A stretch of DNA of 20,204 nt from Protaetiibacter sp. (lineage in GTDB: Bacteria; Actinomycetota; Actinomycetes; Actinomycetales; Microbacteriaceae). Location of the stretch: contig JASLGG010000048.1 of NCBI GenBank assembly GCA_030150265.1, forward strand, positions 1 to 20,204, in the 5' to 3' direction. Position 1 is the first letter of the stretch; every line of letters begins with the position of its first letter. Positions 15,993 to 20,204 of the stretch are shown here, one piece after another. The notes beneath the pieces were generated by a model that saw only the letters and a list, made by a program, of their open reading frames with translations, did no database searches and had not been told where the DNA came from. Both the position numbers and the translations under genes were made by a program.

Positions 15993-16007
15993 CTGAACGC
16001 TGTTCAG
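15993..16007. promoter_or_regulatory. BioQ-type operator, site 1
   Basis: CTGAACGCTGTTCAG is a perfect 6-3-6 inverted repeat containing TGAAC-N3-GTTCA, the known consensus of the TetR-type biotin repressor BioQ in Corynebacterium and Mycobacterium. It lies on the bioY side of the intergenic region, downstream of the proposed bioY start of transcription. Confidence 0.85.
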
Positions 16008-16008
16008 G

Positions 16009-16021
16009 TGAACGCCGTTCA
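16009..16021. promoter_or_regulatory. BioQ-type operator, site 2
   Basis: TGAACGCCGTTCA is a perfect 5-3-5 inverted repeat of the same consensus. Its centre (16015) is 15 bp from that of site 1 (16000), and it abuts both divergent -10 boxes, so bound repressor should block both directions. Confidence 0.85.
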
Positions 16022-16026
16022 GTATA
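16021..16026 (-). promoter_or_regulatory. -10 box of bioYMN
   Basis: TATACT on the minus strand, sharing TATA (16023-16026) with the opposite-facing bioQ -10 box. Transcription would start about 7 nt downstream, inside operator 2, and run across operator 1. Confidence 0.5.
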
Positions 16027-16028
16027 GT
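16023..16028 (+). promoter_or_regulatory. -10 box of bioQ, leaderless type
   Basis: TATAGT on the plus strand, 7 nt before ATG 16036 and directly next to operator 2, which suggests autoregulation. Confidence 0.5.
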
Positions 16029-16035
16029 GATGACC

Positions 16036-16695
16036 ATGAGCGCCGAGCAGCATGTGCGACACGACCGCGACTCCGTCGTCGACGCCGCCCTGCGCATCCT
16101 CGACCGCTGGGGCCTCCCCGAGCTGACCATGCGCCGCCTCGCGGGCGAGCTCGACGTGCAGCCGAGCGCCCTGTACCACCACTTCGCGAACAAGCAGAGC
16201 CTGCTCGCGGCGGTCGCCGACCGCATCCAGGACGCGGCGCGACCCCTTCCCTCCCCCGAGCTCGGCTGGCAGGAGGCGACCCTCGCCGAGGCCGTCGCCG
16301 TGCGCGACGCGCTGCTCGCCTACCGCGACGGCGCGGAGGTCGTGCTGAGCACGCGCGCTCTCGGTCTCGGCACCGACACGGCGCACGCGCGCCTGGCTGC
16401 CGCGCTGCGCCGGCAGCACGACGCGGAGACCGCGGACGTCGTCGCGACGGCGCTGCTGCACCTCGTGCTCGGCGACGCCTCGCTCGTGCAGCAGCGCATT
16501 CAGGCCGACAGCCTCGGGGTCACCGCGCCCTCGGTGGGCATCGAGTCGCAGCGCGCCGACGAACGGCCGGCGGATGCGGCGTTCCGCACCGGCGTCGAGC
16601 TGCTGCTCGCGGGCCTGTCGGCTGGTTTCGACGCGCCGCTGCGCGGCTGCTCAACCAACGGCACATGCACCCACCCCGCCCCGCTGGTTGAGTAG
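16036..16695 (+). CDS. bioQ: TetR family transcriptional regulator, likely biotin repressor BioQ
   Basis: A 219-residue TetR-type regulator. Residues ~12-58 are the helix-turn-helix domain (SVVDAALRILDRWG, then TMRRLAGELDVQPSALYHHFANKQSLLAAV), and the rest is an alpha-helical dimerisation/ligand domain. It is called BioQ because it diverges from bioYMN and the two sites between them match the TGAAC-N3-GTTCA BioQ consensus. The ligand or co-effector is not visible. ATG 16036 is chosen over GTG 16027 and ATG 16030 because TATAGT lies 7 nt upstream in the leaderless layout. Residues ~206-219 (STNGTCTHPAPLVE) and the stop codon are encoded by a repeat element, so the natural C-terminus may have been replaced. 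Confidence 0.85.
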   Translation: MSAEQHVRHDRDSVVDAALRILDRWGLPELTMRRLAGELDVQPSALYHHFANKQSLLAAVADRIQDAARPLPSPELGWQEATLAEAVAVRDALLAYRDGAEVVLSTRALGLGTDTAHARLAAALRRQHDAETADVVATALLHLVLGDASLVQQRIQADSLGVTAPSVGIESQRADERPADAAFRTGVELLLAGLSAGFDAPLRGCSTNGTCTHPAPLVE

Positions 16696-16720
16696 CGCCC
16701 GCGGGGCGCGCATCGAGACC
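16650..16720. repeat. Dispersed intergenic repeat of the GGTTGAGTAGCG...CGAGACC type
   Basis: CTCAACCA (16650-16657) is the inverted copy of TGGTTGAG (16685-16692). The second arm continues as GGTTGAGTAGCG, a GC-rich stem GCGCCC-GCG-GGGCGC (16695-16709) and GCATCGAGACC. This resembles a repeat found many times between genes in Microbacteriaceae genomes (my recollection, not a search). It provides the last codons and stop of bioQ and lies between bioQ and the convergent sufT, where the hairpins might act as a terminator, though no T-run follows. Confidence 0.6.
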
Positions 16721-16723
16721 GCG

Positions 16724-17053
16724 TCAGATCGAGAAGCCGATCGCGCGCATCATGTCGCGACCGTCGTCGGTGATGCGCTCGGGGCCCCACGGCGGCATCC
16801 ACACCCAGTTGATGCGGAAGCGCTCCACGATACCGTCGAGCGACTGCCCGGTCTGCTCCTCGATCACGTCGGTGAGCGGGCAGCCGGCCGAGGTGAGGGT
16901 CATCGAGATCACGAGCGCGTCGTTCTCGTCGTCCCAGGCGAGGTCGTAGACGAGCCCGAGGTCGACGATGTTGACCCCGAGCTCGGGGTCGATCACATCC
17001 TTCAGCCCCTCCTCGACCTTGTCGAAGAGCGCGGGCTCGAGCGAGGTGGCCAT
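16724..17053 (-). CDS. sufT: Fe-S assembly factor of the SufT/MIP18 (DUF59) family
   Basis: A 109-residue protein with the DUF59 signature DPELGVNIVDLGLVY (22-36), the conserved cysteine C58 in TSAGCPL, and the C-terminal NWVWMPPWGPERIT. Members help mature Fe-S proteins. It is the last gene of the suf operon here, 42 bp after sufC, with a strong purine-rich ribosome binding site (GGAGGGAAGGAG) about 6 nt before the ATG at 17053. The only conserved cysteine is present, so it should be functional. It may transfer clusters from SufBCD or help target proteins; its exact role is inferred from the family. Confidence 0.92.
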   Translation of the reverse strand: MATSLEPALFDKVEEGLKDVIDPELGVNIVDLGLVYDLAWDDENDALVISMTLTSAGCPLTDVIEEQTGQSLDGIVERFRINWVWMPPWGPERITDDGRDMMRAIGFSI

Positions 17054-17095
17054 CGGTGCTCCTTCCCTCCTGGCAGGGTACGCCGTCGTGCGGGC

Positions 17096-17854
17096 TTACG
17101 CCTGGGCGGCGACGTAGCGGTCGTAGCCCTCGTCCTCGAGGCGCTCGGCGAGTTCGGGGCCGCCCTCCTCGGCGACGCGGCCGTCGACGAAGACGTGCAC
17201 GAAGTCCGGCTTGATGTAGCGCAGGATGCGCGTGTAGTGCGTGATGAGCAGCACGCCCAGGCCGGTCTCCTGGTGGGCGCGGTTGACGCCCTCGGAGACG
17301 ATCTTGAGCGCGTCGACGTCGAGGCCCGAGTCGGTCTCGTCGAGGACGGCGAACTTCGGCTTCAGCAGCTCGAGCTGCAGGATCTCGTGGCGCTTCTTCT
17401 CGCCACCGGAGAAGCCCTCGTTGACGTTGCGCGCGGCGAAGGAGGAGTCCATGCGCAGCTTGCCCATGGCATCCTTCACGGTCGCACCCCAGTGGCGGAT
17501 CGAGGGCTCCTCGCCGTCGATCGCCGTCTTCGCGGTGCGCAGGAAGTTGGTGACGGTCACGCCGGGGATCTCGACCGGGTACTGCATCGCGAGGAACAGG
17601 CCCGCGCGAGCGCGCTCGTCGACGCTCATCGCGAGCACGTCCTGGCCGTCGAAGCTGATCGAGCCGCCCTCGACGTGGTAGCGCGGGTGGCCCGCGATCG
17701 TGTAGGCGAGGGTCGACTTGCCCGAGCCGTTGGGGCCCATCACGGCGTGGATCTCGCCCTCGGCGATCGTGAGGTCGACGCCCTTGAGGATGTGCTTGGT
17801 GCCCTGGTCGGTCTCGATGGAGACCTTGAGGTCGCGGATTTCCAGAGTGGACAT
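17096..17854 (-). CDS. sufC: Fe-S cluster assembly ATPase SufC
   Basis: A 252-residue ABC-type ATPase, the energy-supplying subunit of the SufBCD scaffold. Walker A is GPNGSGKS (40-47). The signature FSGGEKKR (148-155) and Walker B with VLDETDSGLD (170-179) are the SufC-specific forms, TDSGLD replacing the usual PxxxLD. NVNEGFSGGEKKR confirms SufC over transporter ATPases. It starts at ATG 17854, 12 nt after the Rieske gene stop, with AAGG as a modest binding site. It works in the cytoplasm with SufB and SufD. Confidence 0.97.
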   Translation of the reverse strand: MSTLEIRDLKVSIETDQGTKHILKGVDLTIAEGEIHAVMGPNGSGKSTLAYTIAGHPRYHVEGGSISFDGQDVLAMSVDERARAGLFLAMQYPVEIPGVTVTNFLRTAKTAIDGEEPSIRHWGATVKDAMGKLRMDSSFAARNVNEGFSGGEKKRHEILQLELLKPKFAVLDETDSGLDVDALKIVSEGVNRAHQETGLGVLLITHYTRILRYIKPDFVHVFVDGRVAEEGGPELAERLEDEGYDRYVAAQA

Positions 17855-17866
17855 GATGGTGGCCTT

Positions 17867-18193
17867 TCAGACCGCGAGCCGGACGGCCGGGTCGATGTAC
17901 ACGTCGCCGTCGACGATCTCGACGGCGAAGACGGGAACCGGCTCGTAGGCCGGGAGGTTCAGGGGCTTGCCGGTGGTGAGCGAGAACTTGGAGCCGTGCG
18001 CCCAGCACTCCAGCCCGTCCTCCTCCACGAAGCCCTCGGAGAGCGAGATGTCGCCGTGGGTGCAGGTGTCGCCGATCGCGTGCACCTCGCCCGCGGAGTC
18101 GCGCACGACCGCGATCGGCACTCCGTCGAGCACGACGCGGCGCGCGGTGGCGGGCGAGAGCTCCTCGACCGCGCAGACCTTCTGCGCGCTCAT
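17867..18193 (-). CDS. Rieske-type [2Fe-2S] ferredoxin in the suf operon
   Basis: A 108-residue protein with a complete Rieske cluster site: C44-T-H46 and C63-W-A-H66 (CTHG and CWAHG). There is no signal peptide or membrane segment, so it is a soluble, cytoplasmic Rieske ferredoxin of the kind named as a ferredoxin subunit of non-heme iron oxygenases. No oxygenase is present; the gene lies between sufD and sufC. It overlaps sufD by 4 nt (ATGA) and is 12 nt from sufC. This location is seen in other actinobacterial suf operons and suggests an electron-transfer role in Fe-S assembly rather than aromatic oxidation, which is inference. Confidence 0.93.
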   Translation of the reverse strand: MSAQKVCAVEELSPATARRVVLDGVPIAVVRDSAGEVHAIGDTCTHGDISLSEGFVEEDGLECWAHGSKFSLTTGKPLNLPAYEPVPVFAVEIVDGDVYIDPAVRLAV

Positions 18194-19359
18194 CGGGTGC
18201 CGGCCAGCTCGGCCTCGAGCGCCTCGAGCAGCCGCGCCTCGAGACCCGGCTCGCCGATCCGCTGCACGATCTCGCTCAGGAAGCCGAGCACCACGAGGCG
18301 TCGAGCCTCGTCCTCGGGGATGCCGCGCGCCTGCAGGTAGAAGAGCTGCTCGTCGTCGAAGCGGCCGGTCGCCGAGGCGTGCCCCGCTCCCTCGATGTCG
18401 CCGGTCTCGATCTCGAGGTTCGGGATCGAGTCGGCGCGCGTGCCGTCCGAGAGCACGAGGTTGCGGTTCTGCTCGTAGGTGTCGGTGCCGGTCGCGCTGC
18501 GGCCGATCAGCACGTCGCCCACCCAGACGGTGCGCGCGCCTTCGCCGTTGAGCGCGCCCTTGTAGGTCACGCGGCTGCGGGTGTGCGGCGCGTCGTGGTT
18601 GACGTAGACGCGCTGCTCGAGGTGCTGTCCGGCATCCGCGAAGTAGACGCCCAGCAGCTCCGCCTCGGCGCCCGCCTCCGCGAGGTGCACCGAGGGGTTG
18701 ACGCGCACGACGGCCCCGCCGAGCGAGACCACGATGTGCTTGAGCGTCGCCCCGTGGCCGACCCGCGCGAACTGGCTCGCGAGGTGCAGCGCGTCGGCGT
18801 CCCACTCCTGCAGGGACACGACCGTGACGTTGGCGTCGGCGTCGAGCACGATCTCGAGGTTCTCGCTGAGGGTCGCGGCCCCGCGGCTGTCGAGCACGAT
18901 GAGCCCGGTCGCGCCCTTTGCGGCGCTGATCACCGTGTGGGCGGCGCGGGGGGCTGCGCCGAGTGCCGCGCGGGTCACCGTGATCGTCTCCGCGTCGCCC
19001 TCCAGGCGGATGTGGAGGGCCTTCTCGAAGGAGCTCCAGGCGTTCGCGGCGGCGCGCTCCTCCGGGATGCCCGCGACCCCGATGAGCTCGTGCCCACGGT
19101 CGATCCACTCCACGGTCGCACCCGCGGCATCCGGATGCTCGATCGCGTAGGGCGAGCCGTCGAGGGCGTCGTCGATGAGCGTGCGCACCGCATCGACGGG
19201 CGTGAGCTTCCACTCGGCCTCGTGACCGGTGACCTCGGCGAAGTCGCCGTGCGCGGTCGAGGCGAAGCGCTCCGAACGGGTCTGGACGGGAACCGTGGCC
19301 CATCCTCCGTGGGAGTGCTCCGTCAGGCCGTGCTGTGCAGTCTGAACGGGGGCGGACAC
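18190..19359 (-). CDS. sufD: Fe-S cluster assembly scaffold protein SufD
   Basis: A 389-residue protein of the SufB/SufD beta-helix family. The C-terminal segment has DDEQLFYLQARGIPEDEARRLVVLGFLSEIVQRI, matching the homologous end of SufB in this window; the central part is a run of short strands with VNPSVHLAEAGAEAELLGVYFA. Together with SufB and SufC it forms the SufBC2D scaffold that builds Fe-S clusters. The GTG at 19359 is chosen because it shares one base with the sufB stop (TAGTG) and has GGAAGGA upstream. It overlaps the Rieske gene by 4 nt, so sufB-sufD-Rieske are coupled. Confidence 0.93.
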   Translation of the reverse strand: MSAPVQTAQHGLTEHSHGGWATVPVQTRSERFASTAHGDFAEVTGHEAEWKLTPVDAVRTLIDDALDGSPYAIEHPDAAGATVEWIDRGHELIGVAGIPEERAAANAWSSFEKALHIRLEGDAETITVTRAALGAAPRAAHTVISAAKGATGLIVLDSRGAATLSENLEIVLDADANVTVVSLQEWDADALHLASQFARVGHGATLKHIVVSLGGAVVRVNPSVHLAEAGAEAELLGVYFADAGQHLEQRVYVNHDAPHTRSRVTYKGALNGEGARTVWVGDVLIGRSATGTDTYEQNRNLVLSDGTRADSIPNLEIETGDIEGAGHASATGRFDDEQLFYLQARGIPEDEARRLVVLGFLSEIVQRIGEPGLEARLLEALEAELAGTR

Positions 19360-20204
19360 TATCCCACGGATCCTTCCATGCTCATCTCGATGAGCTTGTT
19401 GAGCTCGAGCGCGTACTCCATCGGCAGCTCGCGCGCGATCGGCTCGATGAAGCCGCGCACGATCATCGCCATCGCCTCGTCCTCGGGCATGCCCCGGGAC
19501 TGCAGGTAGAAGAGCTGCTCCTCGGAGACGCGCGAGACGGTCGCCTCGTGGCCGAGCTGCACGTCGTCGACGCGGATGTCGATGGCCGGGTAGGTGTCGG
19601 AGCGCGAGATCGTGTCGACGAGCAGCGCGTCGCAGCGCACGGTGTTGGCGGAGTGGTGGGCGTTCGCCTCCACGCGCACCTCGCCGCGGTAGCCGGCGCG
19701 GCCGCCGCCGCGGGCGATGGACTTGGACACGATCGAGCTCGTCGTGTACGGCGCCATGTGGATCATCTTGGCGCCGGCGTCCTGGTGCTGGCCGGGGCCC
19801 GCGAAGGCCACCGACAGCGTCTCGCCCTTGGCGTGCTCCCCCACGAGGAAGATCGAGGGGTACTTCATCGTCACCTTGGAGCCGATGTTGCCGTCGATCC
19901 ACTCCATCGTCGCCCCCTCCTCGGCGCGGGCGCGCTTCGTGACGAGGTTGTACACGTTGCTCGACCAGTTCTGAATGGTCGTGTAGCGAACGCGAGCGTT
20001 CTTCTTCACGATGATCTCGACGACGGCCGAGTGCAGCGAGTCGGACTTGTAGATCGGGGCGGTGCAACCCTCGATGTAGTGGACGTAGCTGTCTTCGTCA
20101 GCGATGATGAGCGTGCGCTCGAACTGGCCCATGTTCTCCGTGTTGATGCGGAAGTAGGCCTGAAGCGGGATCTCGACGTGCACGCCCTTGGGGACGTAGA
20201 CGAA
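19359..20204 (-). CDS. sufB: Fe-S cluster assembly scaffold protein SufB, N-terminal part missing at window edge
   Basis: The last 281 residues of SufB; the gene continues beyond the right edge. Conserved parts are PLQAYFRINTENMGQFERTLI, EGCTAPIY, the histidine/cysteine segment HHSANTVRCDALL, and the C-terminal SEEQLFYLQSRGMPEDEAMAMIVRGFIEPI and ELPMEYALELNKLIEMSMEGSVG. SufB is the scaffold on which the cluster is assembled, and its conserved cysteine and histidine are present. It is the first suf gene seen here; any upstream regulator such as sufR lies outside. No intein insertion is visible in this part. Confidence 0.96.
   Translation of the reverse strand, partial: FVYVPKGVHVEIPLQAYFRINTENMGQFERTLIIADEDSYVHYIEGCTAPIYKSDSLHSAVVEIIVKKNARVRYTTIQNWSSNVYNLVTKRARAEEGATMEWIDGNIGSKVTMKYPSIFLVGEHAKGETLSVAFAGPGQHQDAGAKMIHMAPYTTSSIVSKSIARGGGRAGYRGEVRVEANAHHSANTVRCDALLVDTISRSDTYPAIDIRVDDVQLGHEATVSRVSEEQLFYLQSRGMPEDEAMAMIVRGFIEPIARELPMEYALELNKLIEMSMEGSVG

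Noticed and set aside
15973..16461. N-terminal extension of bioY across the intergenic region
   Set aside because: It would run through both BioQ operators and the start of bioQ; the family N-terminus and a ribosome binding site fit ATG 15972.
16695..16709. Rho-independent terminator between bioQ and sufT
   Set aside because: The GC stem exists, but it is part of the dispersed repeat and no T-run follows on either strand, so terminator function is only possible, not called.

Overview
The window is about 20 kb of very GC-rich DNA with tightly packed genes. The gene content and order suggest an actinobacterium, most likely of the family Microbacteriaceae. The evidence is a GlgM-like glycogen synthase divergent from glgC, a cysteine-free L31 ribosomal protein, a TetR regulator of the BioQ type next to bioYMN, a suf operon with a Rieske-type small protein, many apparently leaderless genes (TANNNT about 6-9 nt before the start), and a repeat resembling the GGTTGAGTAGCG...CGAGACC element common in that family. 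The family assignment comes from these features only; no database search was possible. I see no tRNA, rRNA, CRISPR array, transposase or phage gene, and no gene-free stretch longer than about 100 bp.

Positions 1-6414 hold storage-sugar and housekeeping genes: the 3' end of treS, a predicted exonuclease-Nudix fusion, rpmE2 (minus), a lone ABC ATPase and glgA/glgM (minus), then divergent glgC followed by serB (plus). TreS, GlgC and a GlgM-like synthase are all parts of actinobacterial alpha-glucan/trehalose metabolism.

Positions 6398-10203 (minus) encode a translationally coupled pair of envelope proteins that I cannot assign: a 660-residue membrane-anchored, beta-rich protein and a 607-residue lipoprotein with about four repeated beta-sandwich-like units. 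This pair is the best candidate here for an undescribed system.

Positions 10272-12367 hold a FabG-type reductase (minus) and, divergently, a three-gene coupled cluster: a DUF3099-like membrane protein, a small Cys/His protein and SURF1. The DUF3099 gene appears to lack a normal start codon in the expected place. Positions 12364-13962 (minus) encode an ABC-F ATPase whose stop codon shares a CTAG with that of SURF1.

Positions 14046-16720 form a biotin uptake module. bioY-bioM-bioN overlap by 4 nt at each junction on the minus strand. They diverge from a TetR regulator (bioQ), with two TGAAC-N3-GTTCA operators and overlapping -10 boxes between them. A repeat element forms the 3' end of bioQ. 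Positions 16724-20204 (minus) hold sufB (cut by the window edge), sufD, a Rieske-type ferredoxin, sufC and sufT for Fe-S cluster assembly. sufS and sufU are not present in this stretch. Biotin synthase is an Fe-S enzyme, so the biotin and Suf modules may be functionally linked, but that is inference.
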